A program made the position numbers and the translations under genes. From NCBI RefSeq assembly GCF_030580955.1, contig NZ_JAUQON010000006.1:62001-126000 (forward strand): a stretch of DNA of 64,000 nucleotides. Direction: 5' to 3'. Shown here piece by piece: positions 18,201 to 25,318 of the stretch (position 1 is its first letter; each line of letters starts with the position of its first letter). Under the pieces are notes generated by a model. The model had not been told where the DNA came from. It saw only the letters and a list, made by a program, of their open reading frames with translations, and searched no databases. The stretch is from Hymenobacter convexus (GTDB taxonomy: Bacteria > Bacteroidota > Bacteroidia > Cytophagales > Hymenobacteraceae).

Positions 18201-19128
18201 TGCCCGCCGCAGCTACCAGCAAAGCCAGCAGCGCGTCGAGCAGCAAATCGCCCAAAGAAGGCGCCCACCACACTGCCGCATACACCCGCGGGTCGAACAA
18301 AGGCAGTTCGATGAACGAATACGGCAAACCCAGGTAGAGCAGCGCCCCCCGCAGCACGGCCAGCGGGCCCACCAGCGCCACCACGGCCGCCCCCGCCCGC
18401 CGCGCCCGCCACCAGCGCAGGGCCAGCAGCAGCCAGCCGGCCGCATACAGCAGGCTGCCCACGCATAGCAGCGCCAGCGGCACATATTGCCCCGTCAGGG
18501 GGTTCGGCTGCTGGCGCTCAATGGAAAACAGGTAGTGCCCATCGGCCGCTTCGAACCGTGCGCGGCCAGCCCCGGCGCTATCGGCCACCACCTTCAACTC
18601 CAAGCCGCGGAAAAGCGCGTGCTGGTCCCCCTCCGTCAGGTAGCGGTTTTTGATATTATAATGCCGCTCCAGCGGCACGTAGGTGAGAATAGTGAACCGC
18701 CCGGCCATGCGCCGCAACAGCAGAAAACTGCCCACCGACGTTTCAATCAGCTGCTCGGAAGCCGGCCTGATGGCTTCGGCCTCGGGCCGCAGCGTGGCAT
18801 CGGACCAATAGCGCAGGGCGCCGTTTTCGAGAATGCAGACGGGGTAGATGGTCTGGGCGAGCAGCTGCTGAAAGCTGTAATTGCCGCGCGGCAATTGGGC
18901 GGCTACCGTGTCGGCCTCGCGGCGGGCCTGGGTTTCGGCCGTGCGCACCAGCTGTTGCAGGCGTGCCACGTCGGTTCGCTGCACCACCCCCGGCGCCTGA
19001 GCGTAACGGCTGGCCAGGTAGCCGCCGACAAAACACACGGCCGCCGCCAACAACAGCCACCACGGCAAATGCCGCCACGCCGGCTCAGAAACCCCAATTT
19101 TGCCGGAAGGTGTAGAAGTCTGCAACAA
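15223..19128 (-). CDS. Large membrane sensor histidine kinase (NtrY-like)
   Basis: A 1301-residue kinase. The first third has one membrane segment followed by an extracytoplasmic part and a cluster of about a dozen hydrophobic segments (about 210-490). A second extracytoplasmic region, further membrane segments near 760-800 and 1000-1020, and a HAMP domain follow. The HisKA motif VAHEIKNPLTPMKLSL has the phosphorylated His at 1087. The ATP-binding domain has the N box NNLLINARQAVPEG and G boxes DNGAGIPD and SGIGLAVAKR. An Asp-rich run (EFDDDDGSSDDE) lies at about 950-965. No partner regulator is adjacent. The N-terminal sensor is unusually large for an NtrY-type kinase. Confidence 0.88.
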   Translation of the reverse strand: MLQTSTPSGKIGVSEPAWRHLPWWLLLAAAVCFVGGYLASRYAQAPGVVQRTDVARLQQLVRTAETQARREADTVAAQLPRGNYSFQQLLAQTIYPVCILENGALRYWSDATLRPEAEAIRPASEQLIETSVGSFLLLRRMAGRFTILTYVPLERHYNIKNRYLTEGDQHALFRGLELKVVADSAGAGRARFEAADGHYLFSIERQQPNPLTGQYVPLALLCVGSLLYAAGWLLLALRWWRARRAGAAVVALVGPLAVLRGALLYLGLPYSFIELPLFDPRVYAAVWWAPSLGDLLLDALLALLVAAAGIALWRHWGMLGRVRAPRKPAGQLLAAAGVGAAFCGWLAALFVYYTTVFGSSQLSLDVSHNLQVTSFWLLLALAALLHTAAWLVGFFGLTQLAGALLQHVPRRALLLGPALLALPVLGVGVAWGLPWVLLAGVLLLFASLVRSAGLQAAPTTGSYQSTILLVLLLALTSATGALALYAHFEKQLLIDKQRLAGNMLVDNDLQGEYLLGERMREIAADPFVRRSLAAAFGRPEVVRQRVARQYLSDYFDKYESTVTLYDEAGDPIGAAPGTAGLVAARTELERTATPTEQQGVYLVNSANPFSSRRYVAYITVPGTRVNGVGLPLGAVRVELTLKKLTTYSVLPELLVDQKFFQPGLATELSYAGYNRGRLVYSEGDFDYANRLPEALLGDTTSRLYVGGLSRRGYHHLAVLGSHHRTVVVTTATYSVGDWLANFSFQFLLSSFFWLLLAGLGLLVRGRTARLQLNFSTRIQLLLNVGIVVPLLVVSVATASQLIDSYKRDLSHTYERRGQLALESLRRQRHLLNDSSARPTLAVLARNVAALTETDLNLYDAHGELLASSQPLIFDAGLLGPLLNPQAMVALNERNRPRALLTEQAGSLSFNSLYLPVRASEGEAVVTDLAGHALAHGGLGKARRTSATPEFDDDDGSSDDEVAMPTGPILGYVGIPFFDSEKELNTKLTELFTTILNIFTPMFLLFLGLAFVAARQLTAPLKLITEKLTKTTLTGENELLDYRSSDDEIGLLVREYNTMLTKLEASKRELAAQEKEAAWREMARQVAHEIKNPLTPMKLSLQFLQKAINERRPNAEELIGRISQTLITQIDVLSDIATSFSTFTNLPTMRPERLDVAAVLRRCAALHQPDATDGALALHLPPDAETGRYVVFADENLLVRTFNNLLINARQAVPEGREPHIDVSLAPVNGSSVRVAIRDNGAGIPDEVREKVFVPNFTTKASGSGIGLAVAKRGIESAGGKIWFETEVGAGTDFFIELPLAG

Positions 19129-19233
19129 GAAAGTGCCTTAAAGTGGACCAGAGCTAAGTTTTCAACTCAAATTAAACGAGTAAATCAGGCGCTGACATTT
19201 AGCTCCGCACTAGCCCCCGCAAAATCTGAGCCT

Positions 19234-19260
19234 AATAAAAATGCCGCCCGAAGGCGGCAT
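19234..19260 (-). terminator. Rho-independent terminator of the act-cta cluster
   Basis: Read on the minus strand, the stem ATGCCGCC / GGCGGCAT (19260-19253 with 19248-19241) has a TTCG tetraloop and is followed by TTTTATT. It lies 26 bases beyond the DUF983 stop, so it closes the 17-gene respiratory cluster. The rest of 19129-19285 is the leader of the histidine kinase gene, where TTAATTTG on the minus strand (19175-19168) is a one-mismatch -7 box. Confidence 0.9.
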
Positions 19261-19285
19261 CTCAGTACATACGCAAACCATTGCT

Positions 19286-19681
19286 CTAAGGCGTAGCATA
19301 ACGAGGGTCAAACCGGGTCCCGCCAAACGCATAAAGCATCACGGCGCGCGAGTACCGAAATAGCAACGGTGCCACTGCTAGCACGGCCCCCGCTACCGAT
19401 ACAATGTACACCCACAGCGGCGGGTCGTGTGCCAGGTAGAACAACAGAAAGCCGATGGCGAGCAGCAAACCTGTCGAAAACCCCGAGCTGATATACATGG
19501 CCCCGTAATAAAATCCGGGCTCCGGCTCATACGTCTGGCGGCACACCGGGCAGGCATCCGGCATGTCCATAAAACTGGTACTCAGTCCCGGATGTGTAAA
19601 CAGAGCCCCCGTGTGGCAGCGCGGACACCTCAAATGCAGCAACGCCATCGGCGTCGAATTGATAGCCGTGAGCGGCAGCAT
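19286..19681 (-). CDS. DUF983 zinc-ribbon membrane protein
   Basis: A 131-residue protein. The N-terminal CPRC and CPVC pairs form a probable zinc ribbon, followed by the family pattern EPGFYYGAMYIS and two membrane segments (about 63-82 and 90-107). DUF983 proteins are often encoded with heme-copper oxidase genes and are presumed to be assembly-related; the activity is unknown. ATGs at 19681 and 19648 are both possible; the first overlaps the stop of the upstream gene and is kept. Last gene of the cluster. Confidence 0.85.
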   Translation of the reverse strand: MLPLTAINSTPMALLHLRCPRCHTGALFTHPGLSTSFMDMPDACPVCRQTYEPEPGFYYGAMYISSGFSTGLLLAIGFLLFYLAHDPPLWVYIVSVAGAVLAVAPLLFRYSRAVMLYAFGGTRFDPRYATP

Positions 19682-19941
19682 TAGGCTCGCGCCTGTTTGG
19701 CTCTGGGGTGGGTGCGGCGGTACCAGAAGTAGCCCACGGCGCCCATCAAAATGTACGGCACGGTCATCATATACACGATTCCTTTATTGAGGCCGGCCAC
19801 ATCGTAGTCGTCGCGCTCCTGCCGAGCCGATTCTACCTGCGATTTACACATCACGCATTGCGCACGAACCGCCAGTGGCGCCACACTCAAGAGCACGCCC
19901 AGCAACAGAGCAAAAACGGGGGAGAAAAGGGTCTTTTTCAT
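19681..19941 (-). CDS. Small CxxC membrane protein of the oxidase cluster
   Basis: An 86-residue protein with a signal peptide (about 1-27, ending VRAQ) immediately followed by CVMCKSQVESAR, then one membrane segment (about 56-73) and a basic tail. Similar small CxMC proteins occur beside oxidase genes in other Bacteroidota (family recollection). The periplasmic CxxC next to a membrane anchor would suit copper or thiol handling during oxidase assembly, which is inference. The stop overlaps the DUF983 ATG. Confidence 0.75.
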   Translation of the reverse strand: MKKTLFSPVFALLLGVLLSVAPLAVRAQCVMCKSQVESARQERDDYDVAGLNKGIVYMMTVPYILMGAVGYFWYRRTHPRAKQARA

Positions 19942-20013
19942 AAGAATGGAACACCAGAATGGCGGTAAAGTTCTTGGAAGCGAGCGGATTCGAGCTCCAA
20001 CTTTTGACTCAAG

Positions 20014-20583
20014 TTAAGTATAATAAGGTGAAATCATGAAATAAACGATGACACCCGTGACAGACACGTACAGCCACACCGGAAACGTCCACCGCGCAAT
20101 GGCTTTGTGCTTGGTGTACTGCCCGGTTAGGGCAAAATAAAGCGTGAAGAGCACCAATGCCACTGTCACCACCGCCAAGCTGATATGCGTGAGCAACAGG
20201 AAAAAATAGACCGAACGAATCAGTCCTACGCCTCCAAAGTGTGTGCTGGCCACCTGCGAATGGTAGGCCACGTACGACAGCAGAAACACGCCGCCCAGCG
20301 CGAAAGCCGTGCCCATCATGGCGCGGTGCTTTAGCACATCCTTCTGGCGAATGAAGTAAAAGCCCGCTAGCAGGCACACCGCCGTGAGCGAGTTGAGCAC
20401 TGCATTCAGCGCGGGCAAAAACTTAACCTGCGCGCCAGGAATGCGGAACGTCTCGGGGAAATAATACAGCACGGCTACCAGCAGGGGCACCACCGCGCCC
20501 AAAGTGCCAAGGATGATTTTGTAGCGCGTATAATCGCCGGGTTGGAGCACCGGGGGGTGCAGTTGCTCAGTGGGGGTGCTCAT
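20014..20583 (-). CDS. DUF420 membrane protein (oxidase assembly)
   Basis: A 189-residue protein with about five membrane segments. It contains the DUF420 pattern of His residues in membrane segments: LKHRAMM, AYHSQVA, LLTHISLA and KHKAIARWTFPVWLYVSVTG. DUF420 (CtaM-like) proteins take part in assembly or function of heme-copper oxidases. Its start overlaps the end of the SCO-like gene by 17 bases, so translation is likely coupled. Confidence 0.88.
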   Translation of the reverse strand: MSTPTEQLHPPVLQPGDYTRYKIILGTLGAVVPLLVAVLYYFPETFRIPGAQVKFLPALNAVLNSLTAVCLLAGFYFIRQKDVLKHRAMMGTAFALGGVFLLSYVAYHSQVASTHFGGVGLIRSVYFFLLLTHISLAVVTVALVLFTLYFALTGQYTKHKAIARWTFPVWLYVSVTGVIVYFMISPYYT

Positions 20584-21241
20584 AATCGTAAAGCTGCACG
20601 GTGATTTCCGTGAGTAATCGGTCTATTTCGCGGCCATCGGTACCGTCGTAGATACCGCGCACGCGGCGCTGATTGTCAATCAACAACAGCCGGCCCGCCG
20701 GGATGTTGGCCGTGTACACGGCGCCCGGCAGGCGCTTGGGGTCGGAAGTGAGGCGAAACTCCTGTTGGGTCAATCGGCACGTTTCCTCCCGCGTTCCCGT
20801 CAGGAAAAACCATTTCCCGGCAATTGTTCCATACCGCTCGGCTAAGCTCGTTAGAAGGGCATCTTCGCGTTTTCCGCCGTCCAGCACAAAGGTCACCAGC
20901 CGAACTCTTGGCTCTTTCCGGAATTTCTCCTGCACCCGTATCAAAAACCGGGCGGTAGCAGAGCTGGCAGCGTTGTCGTCGTAGAATTGCGCAACGTAGA
21001 GCCCTGTCCCCAGTTCCTCACTGCTCACTGGGCGGCCGGTAGATGCCGAAAGCTCAAACGGCGCGATTTGGTGGAAAACAGTATCGCGCCGCCACTCCCC
21101 GCCGACTTGCGTGGAATCCACGCGGTCGGGCAGGTAAGTGGGCAGCGCGTAACGGTTTTTGCCGAAGCTGAACAGGAACAGAAAAGCCAGTACCGGCAGC
21201 AGTAGCAACAGCCCCAACAACAGGGTTTGGCGGGGCCGCAT
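20567..21241 (-). CDS. SCO1/SenC-like protein lacking the copper ligands
   Basis: A 224-residue protein with one N-terminal membrane anchor (about 7-25) and a periplasmic thioredoxin-like domain. Overall pattern and context (between subunit IV and DUF420) match SCO copper chaperones that load the CuA site of subunit II. The Cys-x3-Cys motif expected after strand one is replaced by VAQFYDDNAASSATARF, and the conserved His before the LID strand is replaced in YTANIPAGRLLLID. Only one Cys (ETCRL) remains. It cannot bind copper in the usual way and may have a structural or other assembly role. The family call is moderately sure. Confidence 0.7.
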   Translation of the reverse strand: MRPRQTLLLGLLLLLPVLAFLFLFSFGKNRYALPTYLPDRVDSTQVGGEWRRDTVFHQIAPFELSASTGRPVSSEELGTGLYVAQFYDDNAASSATARFLIRVQEKFRKEPRVRLVTFVLDGGKREDALLTSLAERYGTIAGKWFFLTGTREETCRLTQQEFRLTSDPKRLPGAVYTANIPAGRLLLIDNQRRVRGIYDGTDGREIDRLLTEITVQLYDYEHPH

Positions 21242-21244
21242 CGG

Positions 21245-21589
21245 CTACTTGAACATATTTTGCAGGACTTCGCCGATGAACGAGCCTTCGGTAATCAATG
21301 CCACGAGCAGCCACACCAACAGCGCCACGGGCACCAGAATGGTCCAAATGAGGCCTTTGGTTTCATGCTTCAAGTGCATGAACTCGCCCACGATAAAGAA
21401 GGCCTTGAAGATGGTGAGAACAATGAAAATGCTGTTGCGCAGGGTGCTCGGGTGCATCAGGAACACAAACACGAATTCAACGGCCGTAATCAGCACCAGA
21501 ATGCCGAATACGCGCCAAATCCAGCCGGTATTGGGTTTGGCGATTTCGCCGGGTGTGAGCGTATGCTCAGTAGTTGCGTGGGAAGCCAT
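21245..21589 (-). CDS. Cytochrome c oxidase subunit IV
   Basis: A 114-residue protein with three membrane segments (about 24-44, 53-70 and 82-104). The pattern WRVFGILVLITAVEFVFVF and GEFMHLKHETKG is that of prokaryotic cytochrome oxidase subunit IV. It is a small stabilising subunit of the oxidase without cofactors. The SCO-like gene begins 3 bases after its stop. The 88 bases before its start hold an AT-richer spacer with repeated TTGA/CAACA-type words and no clear promoter. Confidence 0.88.
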   Translation of the reverse strand: MASHATTEHTLTPGEIAKPNTGWIWRVFGILVLITAVEFVFVFLMHPSTLRNSIFIVLTIFKAFFIVGEFMHLKHETKGLIWTILVPVALLVWLLVALITEGSFIGEVLQNMFK

Positions 21590-21678
21590 TTTTGAAGTTT
21601 TGAATGTTGAGGGTTAGGGGTTGAACGTGGGCTGAAGTTGAAACTCAGCACGCCACATTCAGCATGCAACACTCTTAA

Positions 21679-22452
21679 TTAAACGAGGTAGAAGAAGGTG
21701 AATACGAACACCCACACCAAATCTACAAAGTGCCAATAGAGGCCGATTTTCTCAATCATTTCGTAGTGGCCACGCTTCTCAAACGTGCCGTTGGTGGTGG
21801 CGATGAAGCACCACACCAGCAGGCAGACGCCTGAGAATACGTGCGTGCCGTGGAAGCCGGTGATGAAGAAGAACAGGTCGGCGAAAAGTACCGGGCCGTA
21901 CTGGTTCATGGCCAGGTTGGCGCCGAAAAGCTTGGTGCCGTCGGCCATAATGGTGGGCTCGGCGTGGCCGTGGATGAAGTGGCTCCACTCCCAAGCCTGG
22001 CTTAGCAGGAAGGTGCTGCCGAACAGGATGGTCCAGAGCAACCACTTCTGCACGTCTTTCTTATCCATGCGGTGGCCGGCTTCTACGGCCAGCACCATCG
22101 TCACGGAGCTCAAAATCAGAATCATGGTCATCAAAGCCACAAAGCCCAGGGGCACGTTGGCTTCGCCCATGCCCGGGAAGGCGTTGAAAACGTGGTCCGG
22201 AATCGGCCACCACCGCGTGCTGAACACGAAATCCTTGGCCTCGCCAGTGAATACCTCGTGCTTGTGGCGAATCATGCCATAAGTGGTGAGGAAGGCGGCA
22301 AAGGTGAAAGCATCAGACAGGAGGAAGAACCACATCATCAGCTTGCCGTAGCTCGCCTTGAAGGGTTCGTTGCCGCCATCCCAGTTTCCGGTGCGTGGAG
22401 CGTCGTGAGTAGCGGCAGCAGCGGGTGACTGCAAAGTGGTCGATTGGGCCAT
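21679..22452 (-). CDS. ctaE: Cytochrome c oxidase subunit III
   Basis: A 257-residue heme-copper oxidase subunit III with membrane helices across its length. Typical features are KLMMWFFLLSDAFTFAAFL near the N-terminus, the FFFITGFHGTHVFSGVCLL helix with the conserved His-Gly-x-His, and YWHFVDLVWVFVFTFFYLV at the C-terminus. It supports subunit I and proton uptake. A second, shorter subunit III-like gene lies just upstream (22 bases apart). Confidence 0.92.
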   Translation of the reverse strand: MAQSTTLQSPAAAATHDAPRTGNWDGGNEPFKASYGKLMMWFFLLSDAFTFAAFLTTYGMIRHKHEVFTGEAKDFVFSTRWWPIPDHVFNAFPGMGEANVPLGFVALMTMILILSSVTMVLAVEAGHRMDKKDVQKWLLWTILFGSTFLLSQAWEWSHFIHGHAEPTIMADGTKLFGANLAMNQYGPVLFADLFFFITGFHGTHVFSGVCLLVWCFIATTNGTFEKRGHYEMIEKIGLYWHFVDLVWVFVFTFFYLV

Positions 22453-22474
22453 AGCGGACAGCGTAAACGTCGTT

Positions 22475-23065
22475 TTAGTGGTTCAAAAGTAAGAACAAAT
22501 ACAGGTACAGCCAAAGTCCGCCCAGGAAGTGCCAGTATAAGGTAGCGTTGCCAATGGAAAGCATTGCGCGCGAATGCACCTGATAATTAAGGGTCCGGCG
22601 CAGCACAACCGCCAGAAAAATTAACCCCGTTACCAAGTGAAAAGCGTGCACGCCCATCAGCACGTATACGAATGAACCGGAAGGATTGGCGTCAGCACCA
22701 CCAAAGTAGGTGTTACCAGCCACCAAATCGCCGAAGGAGTGGTACTGCCCTACCAGAAAGGCCAGGCCCAGCACCAGCGTGATAATCAGGCCGATTTTGA
22801 CTCGGCTGATTTCATCCTTACGTGCTGAGAAATAAGCCCATTGCATGCTGGCACTGCTCAGGGCAATGAGAATAGAATTGATGAGTAACGAAGCGGGCAG
22901 GTCAAATTCGCGCCAGTTGCCCTCGTCGCGCCGCACGATGTAGCCGCTGGTGAAGGCAGCAAACATCATCACAATACTGAAAATGAGCAGGATGAGCAGC
23001 ACGCGCTTCGGGTGCCAGCCAAGGCCAACTTCCTTTTCGGATAAAAGCTCGGGTTGAGGATTCAT
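22475..23065 (-). CDS. Second, short heme-copper oxidase subunit III
   Basis: A 196-residue subunit III family protein with five predicted helices. It contains KRVLLILLIFSIVMMFAAFTSGYIVRR in its first helix (read in two parts), FVYVLMGVHAFHLVTGLIF and NATLYWHFLGGLWLYLYLF at the end. Both paralogues keep the His of the late helix. Tandem subunit III genes are seen in other Bacteroidota caa3/aa3 clusters. Whether both are in one complex cannot be told here. Confidence 0.87.
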   Translation of the reverse strand: MNPQPELLSEKEVGLGWHPKRVLLILLIFSIVMMFAAFTSGYIVRRDEGNWREFDLPASLLINSILIALSSASMQWAYFSARKDEISRVKIGLIITLVLGLAFLVGQYHSFGDLVAGNTYFGGADANPSGSFVYVLMGVHAFHLVTGLIFLAVVLRRTLNYQVHSRAMLSIGNATLYWHFLGGLWLYLYLFLLLNH

Positions 23066-23157
23066 GTGCTAGTTATTAATGAATAATTGGGCGATGTCAG
23101 TGGGTTTTCAAGCAAATTGGCTCGTTACCATCACAACAAATACCTAACAATCGACAG

Positions 23158-24009
23158 CTAGATTTTGTCCAGCACCAGCGCAATTTGAACGATGGGCAGG
23201 TATAAAAAAGACGCGAACATGATGCGCAGCGCCGCCTTGCGCGACTGCGTCCGCATGAGTTGCACTGTGAGCAGTAGAAACAGCACACCGCATACCACCG
23301 CCACCAATGCTGAAATCCGGCCCGAGATATTGAATTCGAGCGGCAGCAGGCTGAGCGGAATCAACAGCAACGTGTAAGTCATGATTTGGAAAGCTGTGCG
23401 GATGTCACGGTTGCCCGGCGACGGCAGCATCTTAAAGCCCGCCCGCTTGTAGTCCTCATCAGCCACCCAGGCAATGGCCCAGAAATGCGGAAACTGCCAC
23501 ATAAACTGAATGCCGAACAGCACCCACGCTTCCACGCCCAAATGGCCCGTAGCGGCCACCCAGCCAATCAGCGGCGGCAATCCACCTGGAATAGCCCCTA
23601 CAGCCACACAGATGGGCGAAATCGTCTTAAGCGGCGTGTAAATGAAGCCGTAGAGAATAAGTGACAGCAGCGACAATACGGCTGTCAGCGGATTGAATAC
23701 ATAAGCCAGCAGCCCCAGTCCGGCCACACCCAATAGTACGCAAAACACCCACGCCTCGGCCGGGGAGATAATGCCCAACGGCAGCGGCCGTTTGGCCGTG
23801 CGGGTCATAAGCTTGTCGAGTTCCCGCTCGTGAATCTGATTGATGATGTTGGCGGAACCCGTCACGAGCAAACCACCCAGCAATACCAGCAGCGCCCGGC
23901 TCCAGTTGAACTCATGCGCCCCCAGCAGATACCCAATTGCGCTGGAAAACGCTACAGTGAGCGAAAGCCGGAATTTGAGCAGCTGAAAATAGGCGCGGGC
24001 CTTAACCAT
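23158..24009 (-). CDS. ctaB: Protoheme IX farnesyltransferase (heme O synthase)
   Basis: A 283-residue UbiA-family membrane enzyme that adds a farnesyl group to heme b to make heme O, the precursor of heme A. Nine or so membrane helices are predicted. The substrate motif is NQIHERELDKLMTRTAKRPL at about 57-76, and the second Asp-rich loop is VADEDYKRAGFKMLP. The frame is open up to 24216, but that stretch overlaps ctaA, so the ATG at 24009 opening MVKARAYFQLLKFRLSLT is chosen. The 68-base gap to ctaA has no clear signal. Confidence 0.92.
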   Translation of the reverse strand: MVKARAYFQLLKFRLSLTVAFSSAIGYLLGAHEFNWSRALLVLLGGLLVTGSANIINQIHERELDKLMTRTAKRPLPLGIISPAEAWVFCVLLGVAGLGLLAYVFNPLTAVLSLLSLILYGFIYTPLKTISPICVAVGAIPGGLPPLIGWVAATGHLGVEAWVLFGIQFMWQFPHFWAIAWVADEDYKRAGFKMLPSPGNRDIRTAFQIMTYTLLLIPLSLLPLEFNISGRISALVAVVCGVLFLLLTVQLMRTQSRKAALRIMFASFLYLPIVQIALVLDKI

Positions 24010-24077
24010 CAATACCTCGAAAAATGAATCAGTCGGTTTAGTCTGTAAAACAGACGAGCGCCAAACGGGCCGCAAAG

Positions 24078-25235
24078 TTACGCAACAACGCGCCGGGCGG
24101 CATCCGTCGGCGCAATAGTTTCCGGAACTTTTCGCGCCCGCGCCACGGCTAGCAAGGTTAGAAACTGAACACCGAACAAGACGGTGGCCAGCGTAAGGTG
24201 CACTGGCTGCACCCAAGCCGGGAAGGAAAATGAGGCGAGAATGATGCCTGCGAGAATTTCCAGTCCAATGACGGCTAGTGTAACAACTACCAGCCTGCGC
24301 AAACGCTCACGGCCCAACTGCCACAGCTCATACCCGATATAAACATTGAACAGCAGCACAACCGCCGATACCGTGCGATGAATGCTAAACGTGGTTCCCA
24401 GCTTCGATATCCACATTTCACGCCCGGCATAATTCGCTGCCGCCGAGACTATATCAATCTGCTCCCGCACTTGGGTACCAAGCACGATTTGCCAGAAGGT
24501 GAGCAACAGGGCTGCCCACAGCCATAAGTTCAAGCCTATGCTAGGTACTGGGCCCGAGTCTTCAAGCAACTGCGCTTCGGCAGTGCTATCGGTCAATTCT
24601 TGGTGTTCTTGCGTTACTCCTCGCCTTACCCACCGAGCGCGGTCCACTGCATACAATAGCAAAGCCACAATAAGCAGCGCCAAAGCCATATGCACCGTCA
24701 CCATCACAGGCAGCAGGTTGGTCGACACCACTAATGAGCCCAGATATCCCTGCACGCCGGTGAGAATGAACGACGCGAAAGCAAGCCAAAAGATGGGGCG
24801 GTCGCGGCGCCAGTAAGGCAGTGCAAACACCACCGTCAGAAAGACGAAGATACCAATCAGCGCGCCGAGCAAGCGGTTGACATACTCAATCCAGGTTTTC
24901 ACCGGATTGAAATCGGTTTCAACATACTGCGTAGGATGCGCGAAAATGCTGCCCGCTACCTGCGCAAAACCCAAGCGCTGCAGGGTCCGCGCCAGCTTCT
25001 GGTTCTTCGCTACTCGCTGAGTTGTATATACCTCTTTGTAGTTGGCGGGTAACTCGCTGGCTTTAGTCGGCGGCACCCAACTGCCGAAGCATTTGGGCCA
25101 ATCGGGGCAGCCCATGCCGCTACCGGTGCTGCGCACGACGCCACCGACCAGAATCAACAGGTAAACGGCTACCACCGTCAGCAGCCCTACGAAACGGAAT
25201 CGACGCACGACCGGGCTTATCGTCAGACTAGCCAT
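24078..25235 (-). CDS. ctaA: Heme A synthase (COX15/CtaA)
   Basis: A 385-residue membrane enzyme that oxidises heme O to heme A. Eight membrane helices are predicted. The early extracytoplasmic loop has GSGMGCPDWPKCFGSWVPP with C43 and C49, as in family members, and further conserved His occur in TVHMALAL, SIHRTVSAV and VQPVHLTLA. A segment of about 60 residues after the Cys loop is longer than in Bacillus CtaA but usual in Bacteroidota. It follows a terminator-like hairpin after ctaD. Confidence 0.92.
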   Translation of the reverse strand: MASLTISPVVRRFRFVGLLTVVAVYLLILVGGVVRSTGSGMGCPDWPKCFGSWVPPTKASELPANYKEVYTTQRVAKNQKLARTLQRLGFAQVAGSIFAHPTQYVETDFNPVKTWIEYVNRLLGALIGIFVFLTVVFALPYWRRDRPIFWLAFASFILTGVQGYLGSLVVSTNLLPVMVTVHMALALLIVALLLYAVDRARWVRRGVTQEHQELTDSTAEAQLLEDSGPVPSIGLNLWLWAALLLTFWQIVLGTQVREQIDIVSAAANYAGREMWISKLGTTFSIHRTVSAVVLLFNVYIGYELWQLGRERLRRLVVVTLAVIGLEILAGIILASFSFPAWVQPVHLTLATVLFGVQFLTLLAVARARKVPETIAPTDAARRVVA

Positions 25236-25260
25236 ATTTTTAGATTTGGGATTTTGCAGA

Positions 25261-25291
25261 AAACAAAACGGGCCGCCGGTCAGGCGGCCCG
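25261..25291 (-). terminator. Hairpin terminator between ctaD and ctaA
   Basis: On the minus strand, the stem CGGGCCGCC / GGCGGCCCG (25291-25283 with 25277-25269) has a 5-base loop and is followed by TTTTGTTTT. This is a strong intrinsic terminator 28 bases after the ctaD stop. It should end or attenuate the transcript covering act genes, ctaC and ctaD, lowering expression of the assembly genes behind it. Confidence 0.88.
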
Positions 25292-25318
25292 CTTCGGGAC
25301 TTTATTACTTCAGCCAAA

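Noticed and set aside
15472..18468. 998-residue open frame antisense to the large histidine kinase
   Set aside because: Composition is Gln/Arg/His/Pro-rich as in antisense translation of a GC-rich membrane protein gene; the minus-strand gene has all kinase motifs.
23782..23841. First Asp of the ctaB NxxxDxxxD motif is Glu (NQIHERELD)
   Set aside because: A conservative change that I believe is common in Bacteroidota CtaB; not evidence of inactivity.
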